DNA of 64,000 nucleotides from Sulfidibacterium sp964549335 (GCA_964549335.1 CAZJUQ010000005.1:76830-140829); one strand, 5' to 3'. Positions 1 through 9,175 are shown, counted from the stretch's first letter. The notes: a model not told the origin generated them from the sequence alone. Made by a program: numbers and translations.

Positions 1-84
1 ATATATGAACCGTTGAAAAATCCAAGGGAGGAAGAGATGCGGAAAAGATTAAAGAAAATTTGGAAAGATAAATACAACTATTAA
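1..84 (+). CDS. C-terminal end of an unidentified protein (partial)
   Basis: Frame 1 is open from the window edge to a TAA at 82-84. It gives a 27-residue, strongly basic and charged tail rich in Lys, Arg and Glu, ending in Lys-Tyr-Asn-Tyr. The composition looks like a real protein end and the next gene follows on the same strand after about 150 bases. The rest lies outside the window, so neither the family nor the function can be named. It could also be a chance open frame. Confidence 0.4.
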   Translation: MYEPLKNPREEEMRKRLKKIWKDKYNY

Positions 85-237
85 AACCACCTGAAACAGA
101 TGTCCATTCATGCGGATATATTCAACGGTAAAAATCAATGTTTTATTTTTTTACCGGAAAGTTTATTAAAAATAAAAACAGCATACTGGTTAATAACATT
201 AAATGAATATTCATAATCATATTAAAAGAAAACGAAA

Positions 238-942
238 ATGAACCTTTTTTATGCTTCCGAGATAAATCCTGCGGGATTTCGAATGGATGCCGCAGAGTCG
301 AAACATCTTGTCAAAGTATTGCGCAAAAGCGAAGGTGACGAAGTAATGTTTACCGACGGAAAGGGCTATTTTTACAAATGCGTTATTACCGTTGCCAACC
401 CGCACGGATGCATGGTAAAGGTTATTGATAAAAAGCCGGGACCCGACAAAAGGAACTTCAAAGTGTATATGGCCGTGGCACCCACCAAAAACATCAACCG
501 TTACGAATGGTTTTTGGAAAAAGCAACCGAAATAGGAACCGACCGATTTTTACCCTTTTTCAGCCAACACTCCGAAAGAAAAAATATCAAAACCGAAAGG
601 TTAAACAGGGTAATTACCGCTGCAGTGAAACAATCGTTAAAATCTTACCACCCCGGTCTCGACGAGCCCGTTAACTTCAATGAGCTGATAAACATCCCGT
701 TTGAAGGAAAAAAGTTTATTGCGTATATACATCCCGATGTAAATTTGGAACTTTCAAATGCATATAAAAAGGGTGAAAACGTTTTGATATTAATAGGCCC
801 CGAAGGTGATTTCAGCCCCGAGGAAATTGAAGCGGCAAAAGAGAAAGGTTTTATTCCCGTCAAACTCGGACCTTCACGGCTCCGTACCGAAACGGCAGCC
901 GTAACAGCTTGTCATACGGTAAATTTAATAAACTGGAGTTAA
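238..942 (+). CDS. rsmE: 16S rRNA (uracil-1498-N3)-methyltransferase RsmE
   Basis: This SPOUT-class enzyme methylates N3 of U1498 in 16S rRNA using S-adenosylmethionine. The 234 residues match the usual length. An N-terminal PUA-like RNA-binding part (about 1-65) precedes the trefoil-knot methyltransferase domain. Family signatures are visible: KATEIGT at about 95-101, the SAM-binding loop GPEGDFS at 187-193 and LGPSRLRTETA at 210-220. The ATG at 238 gives the usual RsmE N-terminus, in which residues 3-5 are Leu-Phe-Tyr. No strong Shine-Dalgarno site precedes it, as is normal in Bacteroidota. It converges with the metallo-hydrolase gene at 997. It looks like a stand-alone housekeeping gene. 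Confidence 0.96.
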   Translation: MNLFYASEINPAGFRMDAAESKHLVKVLRKSEGDEVMFTDGKGYFYKCVITVANPHGCMVKVIDKKPGPDKRNFKVYMAVAPTKNINRYEWFLEKATEIGTDRFLPFFSQHSERKNIKTERLNRVITAAVKQSLKSYHPGLDEPVNFNELINIPFEGKKFIAYIHPDVNLELSNAYKKGENVLILIGPEGDFSPEEIEAAKEKGFIPVKLGPSRLRTETAAVTACHTVNLINWS

Positions 943-996
943 CCATGTAAATTTAACAGAAACCGCCGCAATTATCATAATTTCCAGTTACAGATT

Positions 997-2364
997 TTAC
1001 AATTCCAGATGAAAAACCTCCCTGTAATGCGGCAATACGGCATCCCAGCCGAATGTATCTTTTATTTTCACACGCAAGGCATCCGACGATTGAGGTTCTC
1101 CGTGAACTATGAATACCTTTTCCGGTTTTTTGTCTATTGCCGACATCCACGACAGAAGCTCCCTTTGGTCGGCATGCGACGACATGGTTTTTATATGTTC
1201 CACACGTGCTCTAACCTGATAATATTTTCCGTGAATCTTTATTTCGGGAACTCCTTCGCTCAAATGACGCCCCCTCGTTCCTTCGGCTTGATAACCGGGT
1301 AACACTATGGTGGCATTGGGATTGCCGAGTTGTTTTTCAAGATAATGCAATACACGGCCGCCGTTAAGCATACCGCTACCCGCAATAACTATTTTCAGGT
1401 TTTTATCGTTGGCCAAATGGAATGTTTCCTGAATTGATGTAACCATACGCGTATCGCGGAAAACCTCGGCAAAAACTTTACCGTCGGAATTAAGCCAACC
1501 GGAATAATTTATAAACAGATGACTGACATCGGTACCCATGGGACTATCGAGATATACCGGAATATCGGGAATTTTACCTTCCTGTTTCAGCCTCCAGATA
1601 ACATACATAAAATCTTGGGCGCGGTCAACGGTAAAGCTGGATACTATCAACGGCCCGTGGCTCGCTATGGCATGATTTATTATTTCGAGTATTACACTTT
1701 CGGTGGAAACCTGCGGGTGATAACGGTCGCCGTATGTCGATTCCACAAAAAGAATATCCGCCTTATCAGGTTTCTCGCGGTGTTGCAGCATGGCATCGTC
1801 GGGGCGCCCCACATCTCCCGAAAAGACAATACGTTTGCCTCCCACGACCATTTCGATAAATGTTGCACCGAGAATATGAGCGTTTTTACGGAATTTAACC
1901 TTAATATCGCTGTTGAGTTCAATATATTGTTGAGCGGGAACAGGATTCAAAAGAGACAATGACTTTTCAACATCTTTCAAATTGTAAAGCGGCAAGGCTG
2001 TTTCGTGTTTCGAGTATCTGTTTTCATTGGCATGAGCGGCATCTTCCTCTTGAATTTTGGCAGTATCTTTAAGCAGTATCCTCATAAGGTCGGCAGTGGG
2101 ATTGGTACAATATACGGGACATTTCAAACCCTGTTTTACCAAACGCGGCAAATAACCAACATGGTCAAGGTGTCCGTGTGTTATCAATACGGCATCGATG
2201 CGCGAAGCGGGAAAAGGGAATGTATCCCAGTTACGGCGGCGAAGTTCACGAATACCCTGAAACAACCCGCAATCAACCAAAATATGATAATCATTAACCG
2301 TCAACAAATATTTCGAGCCGGTAACAGTTCCGGCGGCACCTAAAAATTCTATTTCCATTTTCAT
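997..2364 (-). CDS. Beta-CASP metallo-beta-lactamase-fold RNA/hydrolase
   Basis: This is a 455-residue protein of the metallo-beta-lactamase plus beta-CASP family, related to CPSF73/Ysh1 and the bacterial exonuclease-like MBL proteins. The zinc motif HGHLDH is at 63-68, and a further ligand motif SGDVGRPDD lies near residue 185. A central beta-CASP domain follows. The C-terminus carries the His of a SSHADQ motif and a VHGE segment typical of the RMMBL part. Family members are usually RNA endo- or exonucleases, so a role in RNA processing is inferred. The substrate cannot be read from the sequence. Start choice is ATG at 2364; a second in-frame ATG two codons later is equally possible. It is cytoplasmic, with no signal peptide. 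Confidence 0.88.
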   Translation of the reverse strand: MKMEIEFLGAAGTVTGSKYLLTVNDYHILVDCGLFQGIRELRRRNWDTFPFPASRIDAVLITHGHLDHVGYLPRLVKQGLKCPVYCTNPTADLMRILLKDTAKIQEEDAAHANENRYSKHETALPLYNLKDVEKSLSLLNPVPAQQYIELNSDIKVKFRKNAHILGATFIEMVVGGKRIVFSGDVGRPDDAMLQHREKPDKADILFVESTYGDRYHPQVSTESVILEIINHAIASHGPLIVSSFTVDRAQDFMYVIWRLKQEGKIPDIPVYLDSPMGTDVSHLFINYSGWLNSDGKVFAEVFRDTRMVTSIQETFHLANDKNLKIVIAGSGMLNGGRVLHYLEKQLGNPNATIVLPGYQAEGTRGRHLSEGVPEIKIHGKYYQVRARVEHIKTMSSHADQRELLSWMSAIDKKPEKVFIVHGEPQSSDALRVKIKDTFGWDAVLPHYREVFHLEL

Positions 2365-2480
2365 TGTAATAATATTTTTATTGTCAAAGTCGTATCTGTT
2401 TTCTGCTTAAATCAGCGGTAAAAAGCTCTTTGGCACTTCCGTTCCGTTACTACACCATTCAAAAAGTTCATAGCGGCTCT

Positions 2481-4709
2481 TTACGCCTCAAGATTTGTTA
2501 ACATATTTGTCACTTTAAAATCGTATCCGGGATACTCGAACAACGGAAAACGGGGCTCCGTCTGCCCGAGGGAATAACCCCACACGCCCTGATATTCGGT
2601 GATATCATCACCAATGCACTCCAATTGTTTGAGGTATTCGTCTATGGACTTCGATTCGATAATCACTATTTTTCCGGTTTTTTTTATAATAGGACTGTGA
2701 TTACGTGAAGTATCATGATCAAATCTTAAAATTCTTCTGCCGTCGTTTGTTATCCCTATGGTTCTGAACGAAAGACTCTTGCCTACTCCCGGCAGGTTCA
2801 TGACACTTCTGTCGGTTGATAAAAAGGGAACCGAAAAAAGGTTGCGCAGATGATCTATGTTCTTTTTAACACCCTCGTGGTGAAGCGAATATTTAATGAT
2901 TTTATTGTACTTTTCGTACGAAATTTCCCCTATTGATTTTTCTTCGACACACTCTTGTACCACTCTCGCATTCGGAGTAAAATTGTGTCTGTTTTCGTTG
3001 TATCCCTTTACCGAAAAAGTATAATAGGTTATTACTCCAATGTCGTTGAGCACTTGCCTCAATTTGGCGGTATGCCCTCTGCGCGATGCTGCTGTTGTAA
3101 ATACCAGTTGATTGGTAACAATCCACCCCGCCGAGAGTAACTTTTTTACCGCTTCGGCGGCTTCGGGCGTAACCTCAAGTGCCGTTTCGAAATGGGTTTG
3201 GATAATAAATTGTTTAATACCTATCCTTTTTGCCTTTCTCCTAAAATCGGTCAAAATTTTTATCAAGGCGGGAGTTATACGCTGTGGCAGATAAACAGGC
3301 AAACGGGTACCGAGGCGCACTCTTACCATTTCAGCATATTTTTCACCCTCGGGTCTAAGTTTGTTCGCCTCTATTTTATTAATTGCCATCTGATAAACAG
3401 CATCAAGAATACGCTTTAACGAACCGTCGGTGGACATTAATGCATCGCCTCCCGTAATTAATATGTCGCGAAGCTGCGAATCTTTTTCAAAATATTCCAA
3501 CAACTTGGGCAAGCGTTTCCACCACGACTCGTTGGCATGCAATTCGTTCAAATCGAAATTAAGATGCCCCCTTTGAAAATCGTACATTCGCTGACACGAA
3601 ACGCACAATCCGCCGCAAGCCCTTCCTACCGTATCGGGAATAAGTATGGCAACTTCGGGATAACGGCGGTGGATATTGTAACTTGAGGGCAGTATCCAAC
3701 CCGCGGCATTGGGCTCGCCCGGTTTTACAACATCCTCTTTCTCCCAAGCCACTATATGTCCGAATTCATCAACAAGAGGTTTGTTAACAAAAATATAATC
3801 GCGGATTGCATGGTCCCTGTTTTTTAACTTTGCGGGAACATCAACAAAGAGGAGTGACAAGTAATAGGGATTTACAAAAAAGGGAATGCCCGAGTCCTGT
3901 GCCTGAAAAAGCAACTCCATTGTTTTGCTGTCAACCTTTCGTCCCAACAACTTGTTTATACGTTCGGGGCTGCGTGCGGCAAATTGAAGATGAAACGTCT
4001 TTTCTTCCCACCATTCCAGCATTTGATTATACTTCTCCTCATAACTCATTCCCTCCTTGAAGCGGTATTTCGGACGCAAAATATCTCCGTTGTCCATCAA
4101 TTCGATTAAGGCTTTTATTATCCTCTCCTTGTTCTTTTTTCTAATTTCTATTATTTCATTATCCAAACCCGAAGGATGATCCCTCATCCACTTCTCCACA
4201 TCCTGTTTGCCGGGTTTCACACTTTTGTAAACCCCGTTAAACTGTCTTAACAAATACAACATGTCTTTATAAAATGCGGGCGAAGCACCGCCGCCGCCGC
4301 CGTAAACCACTTTCCACAACTGTTTGAAAGGTCGCGACACAACGGTTTTTCCGCGTAAATTCAAATCCTCAAACTCTTCACCTTCGTGATTTATGTAATC
4401 GAGAATACGAATTGCCGCAATATCTTTATCGTTTAAATAACCGTATATCTTCCCTTTTACCTCGTCGCCGTTATAAAAATCAAGAGCCGTTTGACGGGTA
4501 TTAAGATATTGCATCACATACGACCTGATATCTTTTTTTACTTGCGAAAAACCGGAGTTTTGTTTGAAAATTTTATACAACCAGCGGTTTTCCCTGAAAA
4601 TCATCGATATTATCTTCCTCGACTCCCTCCCTATTTTGTTCGACTCAATCTCGGCATCTGCTATATTGTGTTCCCTGTACTCCTCTTTTTCGTATTGAAA
4701 CTTTCTCAT
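2481..4709 (-). CDS. Long KamA-family radical SAM protein (lysine 2,3-aminomutase-like)
   Basis: The 742 residues make this far longer than classical lysine 2,3-aminomutase (about 420). A roughly 350-residue N-terminal region, charged and helical at first, precedes the radical SAM core. The cluster motif C-x3-C-x2-C is at Cys365, Cys369 and Cys372. A GGDALMS segment around residue 420 corresponds to the SAM-contacting GGD of the KamA family. The C-terminal region contains KTGKIVIIESK-like strands and no obvious second cluster. Known KamA enzymes move an amino group using PLP; I could not confirm a PLP lysine motif by eye, so the reaction is unproven. Its start ATG at 4709 has a TACTTTTG -7 box 36 bases upstream. 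No metabolic partner gene lies beside it. Confidence 0.8.
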   Translation of the reverse strand: MRKFQYEKEEYREHNIADAEIESNKIGRESRKIISMIFRENRWLYKIFKQNSGFSQVKKDIRSYVMQYLNTRQTALDFYNGDEVKGKIYGYLNDKDIAAIRILDYINHEGEEFEDLNLRGKTVVSRPFKQLWKVVYGGGGGASPAFYKDMLYLLRQFNGVYKSVKPGKQDVEKWMRDHPSGLDNEIIEIRKKNKERIIKALIELMDNGDILRPKYRFKEGMSYEEKYNQMLEWWEEKTFHLQFAARSPERINKLLGRKVDSKTMELLFQAQDSGIPFFVNPYYLSLLFVDVPAKLKNRDHAIRDYIFVNKPLVDEFGHIVAWEKEDVVKPGEPNAAGWILPSSYNIHRRYPEVAILIPDTVGRACGGLCVSCQRMYDFQRGHLNFDLNELHANESWWKRLPKLLEYFEKDSQLRDILITGGDALMSTDGSLKRILDAVYQMAINKIEANKLRPEGEKYAEMVRVRLGTRLPVYLPQRITPALIKILTDFRRKAKRIGIKQFIIQTHFETALEVTPEAAEAVKKLLSAGWIVTNQLVFTTAASRRGHTAKLRQVLNDIGVITYYTFSVKGYNENRHNFTPNARVVQECVEEKSIGEISYEKYNKIIKYSLHHEGVKKNIDHLRNLFSVPFLSTDRSVMNLPGVGKSLSFRTIGITNDGRRILRFDHDTSRNHSPIIKKTGKIVIIESKSIDEYLKQLECIGDDITEYQGVWGYSLGQTEPRFPLFEYPGYDFKVTNMLTNLEA

Positions 4710-4744
4710 ACCAACAAAAAAATTAATAACCCTAAGTGTTGATA

Positions 4745-4752
4745 CAAAAGTA
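4745..4752 (-). promoter_or_regulatory. Probable Bacteroidota -7 box for the KamA-family gene
   Basis: On the minus strand this reads TACTTTTG, an exact match to the Bacteroidota TAnnTTTG -7 element, 36 bases before the ATG at 4709. No TTG -33 element was found at the ideal spacing, so confidence is moderate. Confidence 0.5.
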
Positions 4753-4802
4753 CAACATTACCTGCAAAAAGCCTAATTGCAGTGCCAATTTCTTGCTATA
4801 CC

Positions 4803-4850
4803 CCCTAAAAGTTGTATGTACCTGTTGAACTTATGGAGGTAAAACTTTTA
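4803..4850. other. Imperfect inverted repeat in the tRNA-KamA intergenic region
   Basis: TAAAAGTT at 4806-4813 pairs with AACTTTTA at 4843-4850, and ACCT at 4820-4823 with AGGT at 4837-4840 inside it. There is no run of T after either arm, so it does not look like an intrinsic terminator. No gene is visible in 4710-4897. It may be a chance structure or part of the KamA leader or an RNA. Confidence 0.25.
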
Positions 4851-4897
4851 AACCAGTTTCGTGGAAGCCGGTCAGGTTTGGTACAAGGGAAAAAGAA

Positions 4898-4933
4898 ACC
4901 CCTCGCAATGCCGGATAGCATATTACAAGGGGT
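4898..4933 (-). terminator. Intrinsic terminator after the tandem tRNA-Leu genes
   Basis: ACCCCT (4898-4903) pairs with AGGGGT (4928-4933), with an inner AATGC/GCAT(A)TT helix. On the minus strand the hairpin is followed by TTCTTTTT. It sits directly 3' of the tRNA-Leu(CAG) gene and would end its transcript. Confidence 0.7.
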
Positions 4934-4937
4934 CATG

Positions 4938-5021
4938 TGCCCAAGATAGGACTCGAACCTACACGGCCGTGCGGCCACTACACCCTGAATGTAGCGCGTC
5001 TACCAATTCCGCCACTTGGGC
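4938..5021 (-). tRNA. tRNA-Leu (CAG anticodon)
   Basis: Read on the minus strand, the acceptor arms GCCCAAG and CTTGGGC pair fully, with a discriminator A. The D-arm has the GGCGGAATTGGTAGACGC form typical of tRNA-Leu. The anticodon stem CTACA/TGTAG encloses TTCAGGG, which gives anticodon CAG and decodes CUG. A long variable arm (GCCGCACGGC) confirms a class II tRNA, and the T-loop reads GGTTCGAGTCC. CCA is not encoded. It is 84 nt and stands 68 bases downstream of a second tRNA-Leu. Confidence 0.97.
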
Positions 5022-5089
5022 TAAAACTAAAAAATGATGAATGTTGAGGCGCATTTCACTTCACATTCAACATTCACCATTCCTCAATG

Positions 5090-5174
5090 TGCCCAGGACA
5101 AGAATCGAACTTGCACTCCCGTTACAGGAACATGGCCCTCAACCATGCGCGTCTACCAGTTCCGCCACCTGGGC
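5090..5174 (-). tRNA. tRNA-Leu (GAG anticodon)
   Basis: On the minus strand the acceptor arms GCCCAGG and CCTGGGC pair, with a discriminator A. The D-arm is again of the leucine type. The anticodon stem CATGG/CCATG holds the loop TTGAGGG, which gives anticodon GAG for CUU and CUC codons. A class II variable arm (TTCCTGTAACGGGA) and the T-loop GTTCGATTC are clear. It is 85 nt, lacks encoded CCA, and is the first gene of a tandem tRNA-Leu pair that shares the terminator at 4898-4933. Confidence 0.97.
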
Positions 5175-5289
5175 TTCAAAAAACGAGGTGCAAAAATAGT
5201 ACTATTTATTTTTATTTTACAAATTTTTTAAAAAATATTTTTTGTTCGTTTATTTTTCGAAATTTGCACCTACATTAAAATTAATTACC

Positions 5290-7269
5290 ATGAAAAAAAT
5301 TGTTTTCTCATTACTGTTTTTTGCTTTGTCGTTTCATTTTGTACAAGCAAAAGAGTATAAAGTTTTATCACCGGGCGGAAAAATAGTTTTCAAAATCAAT
5401 GTTGCCCAAAACATAACTTACAGTATCGAAACCGCCGGAGGAAAGGTATTGTTGGCACCTTCAGAAATTTCCATGACCCTTGATAACGGCATGAATTTCT
5501 CAAAAAATGCCAAAGTACGAAAAGCTAAAAGAAAAAAATACGATAAAGTTGAACATGCCGTTGTCCCGCGCAAATACAAAAACATAAGGGTTAACTATAA
5601 CGAGTTGAAACTAACATTCAAAGGGAAATATATGCTGACAATCCGTGTTTTCGACGATGGCGCCGCTTACCGCTGGGAAACAAATATGGACGGGGAAATA
5701 ACGGTAAAATCGGAAAAAGCACAATTTTCGTTCGATAAAGATTATAAAATTTGGTTTCCCGAAATAAATACTTTCTTCAGCCACGAGGAAGAGGAGTACA
5801 AAATATTAAAACTGTCGAACATCTCAGACAAAAGATTTGCTTACAAAGGGGTTTTGGTTGATTTGGGCGAAAATTACAAAGTGTTGCTCACCGAGGCCGA
5901 TTTGGAAGATTATCCGGGAATATTCTACAGAGGACTCGGAAAAGACAAAACAGGTTTTACCGGAATTTTTCCGGAATACCCGTTAAAAACAAAACAAAAA
6001 AACGACCGCGATGTGGAAGTGGTCAGAACAACCGGATACCTTGCCAAAACCAACGGCAAACGCACCTTCCCCTGGCGTGTCTTCGTCATTACTGACAACG
6101 ATGCGCAACTCGTGGAATCGGAACTGGTATGGAAACTTGCCCCGGCACTTAAACTAAACAACACCAACTGGATAAAACCCGGACTTGTAGCCTGGGATTG
6201 GTGGAATGCCCTTAACATTTACGGCGTGGACTTTCATTCGGGAGTTAACACTCCAACCTATAAATATTTTATCGACTTTGCTCACGATTTTAATATTCCT
6301 TATATAATACTTGATGAGGGATGGTACGAACTCGACGATGTTTTGAAAATAAAAAAACAGGTAAACTTACCCGAATTGCTTAACTATGCCGCAGGCAAGA
6401 ATGTGGGAATTATTCTTTGGGTAACTTGGAAAGCTCTTGACGACAAATTGGACGAAGCTCTCGAAACCTTTGAAAAGTGGGGAGTAAAAGGGATAAAAGT
6501 CGATTTTATGCAACGCGAAGACCAATGGATGGTAAATTATTATTGGCGTGTTGCCGATAAAGCCGCCAAACACCACCTTTTGGTCGATTTCCACGGAGCA
6601 TACCAGCCCACAGGACTAAGACGGGCTTATCCTAATGTAATAACGAGAGAAGCTGTAGCAGGACTCGAACAGGATAAATGGGGCGAAAAAGCCAATCCGA
6701 AACACGACGTCACAATACCCTTTACCAGAATGGTTTGCGGACCAATGGATTATACGCCGGGAGCCATGCTTAATGCAAACAGGAAAAACTTCCGTACCGT
6801 TTTCGAAGAACCCATGAGTATGGGTACGCGGTGCCACCAGTTGGCAATGTACGTTGTATTTGAAAGTCCGCTGCAGATGCTTGCCGATAACCCTTCCAAC
6901 TATCGAAAAGAGAAAGAGGCAATGGACTTTCTGTCGCAGGTACCCACAGTCTGGGACGACACAAAAGTACTTGATGCAAAAGTGGGAGAATATATTGTTA
7001 TTGCCCGCAAAAAAGATAACAAATGGTATATAGGGGCAATGACAAACTGGAAAAAACGCGACATCAAAATCAATTTCGACTTTCTCGACGACAAAGGATA
7101 CTATCTGGACAGTTGGCAAGACGGCATTAATGCCGACCGCCATGCTGCCGATTTTAAAACCGGGAAATCGCGAATAAACAAAAATACTACTCTAAGGATA
7201 CACCTCGCCCCGGGCGGCGGTTGGACAGGTATTATTTCCGAAATGGAAAACAGCACGAAAAATCAATAA
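5290..7269 (+). CDS. GH97 alpha-glycosidase, retaining (alpha-galactosidase-like) type
   Basis: This 659-residue exported enzyme of glycoside hydrolase family 97 (SusB relatives) has a signal peptide at 1-20, a beta-sandwich N-domain, a (beta/alpha)8 barrel and a C-terminal beta domain. Two mechanistic groups exist in GH97. Here Asp405 lies in KVDF, where the retaining enzyme BtGH97b has its nucleophile. Glu460 sits 55 residues later, as the acid/base does in BtGH97b (Asp415/Glu470). At the position of the inverting base Glu508 of SusB there is Gly436 (FHGAYQPTG). Glu454 in TREA would be the calcium ligand. I infer a periplasmic retaining alpha-galactosidase or similar. The start is the ATG at 5290 because it begins the signal peptide. 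It stands alone, with no SusC/D pair near it. Confidence 0.9.
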   Translation: MKKIVFSLLFFALSFHFVQAKEYKVLSPGGKIVFKINVAQNITYSIETAGGKVLLAPSEISMTLDNGMNFSKNAKVRKAKRKKYDKVEHAVVPRKYKNIRVNYNELKLTFKGKYMLTIRVFDDGAAYRWETNMDGEITVKSEKAQFSFDKDYKIWFPEINTFFSHEEEEYKILKLSNISDKRFAYKGVLVDLGENYKVLLTEADLEDYPGIFYRGLGKDKTGFTGIFPEYPLKTKQKNDRDVEVVRTTGYLAKTNGKRTFPWRVFVITDNDAQLVESELVWKLAPALKLNNTNWIKPGLVAWDWWNALNIYGVDFHSGVNTPTYKYFIDFAHDFNIPYIILDEGWYELDDVLKIKKQVNLPELLNYAAGKNVGIILWVTWKALDDKLDEALETFEKWGVKGIKVDFMQREDQWMVNYYWRVADKAAKHHLLVDFHGAYQPTGLRRAYPNVITREAVAGLEQDKWGEKANPKHDVTIPFTRMVCGPMDYTPGAMLNANRKNFRTVFEEPMSMGTRCHQLAMYVVFESPLQMLADNPSNYRKEKEAMDFLSQVPTVWDDTKVLDAKVGEYIVIARKKDNKWYIGAMTNWKKRDIKINFDFLDDKGYYLDSWQDGINADRHAADFKTGKSRINKNTTLRIHLAPGGGWTGIISEMENSTKNQ

Positions 7270-7348
7270 AAGAAAAAAAGAATTTCAGCTTCCCCGTCGC
7301 GGATGTTTTTATGATAAATCTTTAAAATATTTATAAAAATAAAAATAT

Positions 7349-8062
7349 ATGAAAAGCATAAAACTATTGTTTCTTTTTCCGGTTTTAACGGTTTCTCTAC
7401 TCATAACCTCCTCTTGTTCCACATGTATCGACGGGCAAGGCGAGGTGGGAAAACAAAACCGCAAACTGGACAAATTCGAAAAACTGGACATCTCGGTTCC
7501 TGCCGATATTACCATAAAAAAAGGCAATTCGTTTACAATGATGATTGAGGCGCAAAAAAATATTGCCGGTGTAATCAAATCAAAAGTTAAAAGGGGCACA
7601 CTACACCTGACATCCTCATGTTTTAATACCGAAAAACGTGTAAAAATCGAAATTACCGCAAACACTATTAAAGAGATATCCGTTTCGGGGTCGGCAAGGG
7701 TAAAAAACTACAATGTGCTCAATACCGACAAAGCGGAATTATCGCTTTCGGGCTCGGGAAAAATAGAAACCGACGTCCTAACACCCGAAACATACGTGAA
7801 AATTGATGGTTCGGGAACAATAATAGTTAACGGCAACACCAAAAAACTTAACGCTATTGTTGAGGGCAGCGGAAAACTCATGGCACTCGGTTTGCGGACC
7901 AAAGAGGCTTTTGCCGAGATTAATGGCAGCGGCAAAATATTTACCGGCGCCGAAGAACTGCTAAAGGCAAAAATCTCGGGAAGCGGAATTATACAATATA
8001 CCGGAAGCCCCAAAGTAAGAACCAAAATTGACGGCACAGGAAAAGTCTCGAAAATCGATTAA
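7349..8062 (+). CDS. GIN-domain (DUF2807) lipoprotein
   Basis: This 237-residue lipoprotein has a hydrophobic signal and a lipobox ending at Cys23 (LITSSC). The mature part matches the head GIN / DUF2807 family: after a VPADITIKKG-type strand come six or seven repeats of about 20 residues centred on SGSGKI, DGSGTI, EGSGKL, NGSGKI, SGSGII and DGTGKV, as expected of a right-handed beta-helix. These proteins are common on the Bacteroidota cell envelope, but their function is unknown; a putative adhesin role is only a database label. It lies 79 bases after the GH97 gene and 72 before porQ, on the same strand, with no shared function evident. Confidence 0.85.
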   Translation: MKSIKLLFLFPVLTVSLLITSSCSTCIDGQGEVGKQNRKLDKFEKLDISVPADITIKKGNSFTMMIEAQKNIAGVIKSKVKRGTLHLTSSCFNTEKRVKIEITANTIKEISVSGSARVKNYNVLNTDKAELSLSGSGKIETDVLTPETYVKIDGSGTIIVNGNTKKLNAIVEGSGKLMALGLRTKEAFAEINGSGKIFTGAEELLKAKISGSGIIQYTGSPKVRTKIDGTGKVSKID

Positions 8063-8134
8063 CTGTTTTTCCGTTTTTGTAAAATAATATCCTTTATATG
8101 CCGTTTAATGCTTAAATATTAAAATCAAATATCC

Positions 8135-9175
8135 GTGAAATATAAATATTTATTACCTGTTTTTCTGTTTTTTACAATAACCTCTTATTCGCAGATTGGA
8201 GGAAGGCATGCATATTCGTTTCTCGAGAAACCTGTTTCGGCACGTGTTGCCGCCCTCGGCAGCAATTTGGCAGCCATCAACGATAACGACATCAACATAG
8301 GTTATGTAAATCCTTCGCTGATAACCCCCGAAATGAATAACTACATGTCGCTGGCATATGTTAATTTCTTTTCGGGAATTAATTACGGACTGGCTCAATA
8401 TTCGCGCACATTTAAAAAAGCCGGAAGTTTTGTGGCTTCAATGCAATACCTCAATTACGGAGAATTCAATTATACCGACCAGGCAGGTAACATAAACGGA
8501 ACCTTTTCGGCTTCGGATATGGCTCTTACGGTAGGATGGGGACGGCAGTTGGACTCGGCCTTTTCGATAGGTGCCAATGCCAAACTTATATACTCCTATT
8601 ACGAAAGTTACAGTTCATTCGGCATTGCCGTTGATGTTGCCGGCACATATGTAACAAAAAGCGGTTGGGTTATGTCGCTGGTGGCGTCAAACATAGGAGC
8701 CCAACTAAAAAGTTACACTCCCGGCGAAAGAGACCCTTTGCCTTTTAACCTGCAATATGCCGTTTCAAAACGTCTGGAACATGTTCCTTTCAGATTCTCA
8801 CTAATTTACGACCACATTGAAAAATGGGATCTTTCGTACAACGACCCCGCAAACCCGCCCGGAGGTTTCGACCCCGTTACCGGCGAACCTGTCGAGAGAA
8901 CGGGAATTTCCAAATTCTCAGACAACTTTATGAGGCATTTTATATTCGGCGGCGAAATATATATAGGTAAAAACCTGGTTCTCAGAGGCAGCTACAACTA
9001 CAGGCGCAGACAAGAGCTGAAAATAAACGACAAACTCGGAATGGTAGGCTTCAGCTGGGGTTTCGGAATACGTATCTCGCGCTTTCAAATAAACTATTCG
9101 CGCTCCACATATCACCTTCAAGGCTCACCCAACTATTTTACGGTTACCGCATCACTTGATAAGTTTAAAAAATAA
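8135..9175 (+). CDS. porQ: Type IX secretion system protein PorQ
   Basis: This 346-residue exported beta-barrel has a signal peptide at about 1-20 that ends in a TSYS-like site before QIGG. The N-terminal GGRHAYSFL, the GSNLAAI segment and many alternating aromatic strands match PorQ-type proteins of the PorV/PorQ family. In the type IX secretion system PorQ works with PorU, PorV and PorZ in the outer-membrane attachment complex that processes and anchors cargo. The start is GTG at 8135, the only codon that gives a complete signal peptide. The gene is followed by a clear terminator. A T9SS cargo protein is encoded in the same window at 55747-56805. Confidence 0.86.
   Translation: MKYKYLLPVFLFFTITSYSQIGGRHAYSFLEKPVSARVAALGSNLAAINDNDINIGYVNPSLITPEMNNYMSLAYVNFFSGINYGLAQYSRTFKKAGSFVASMQYLNYGEFNYTDQAGNINGTFSASDMALTVGWGRQLDSAFSIGANAKLIYSYYESYSSFGIAVDVAGTYVTKSGWVMSLVASNIGAQLKSYTPGERDPLPFNLQYAVSKRLEHVPFRFSLIYDHIEKWDLSYNDPANPPGGFDPVTGEPVERTGISKFSDNFMRHFIFGGEIYIGKNLVLRGSYNYRRRQELKINDKLGMVGFSWGFGIRISRFQINYSRSTYHLQGSPNYFTVTASLDKFKK

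Noticed and set aside
126..156. Hairpin CGGTAAAAA / TTTTTACCG upstream of rsmE
   Set aside because: There is no T-run after it on either strand and the stem is mostly AT. It was not called a terminator or attenuator.
7349..8062. The SGSGKI repeats considered as a tandem DNA repeat
   Set aside because: The repeats are at the protein level (beta-helix turns) with diverged DNA, so no repeat feature was listed.
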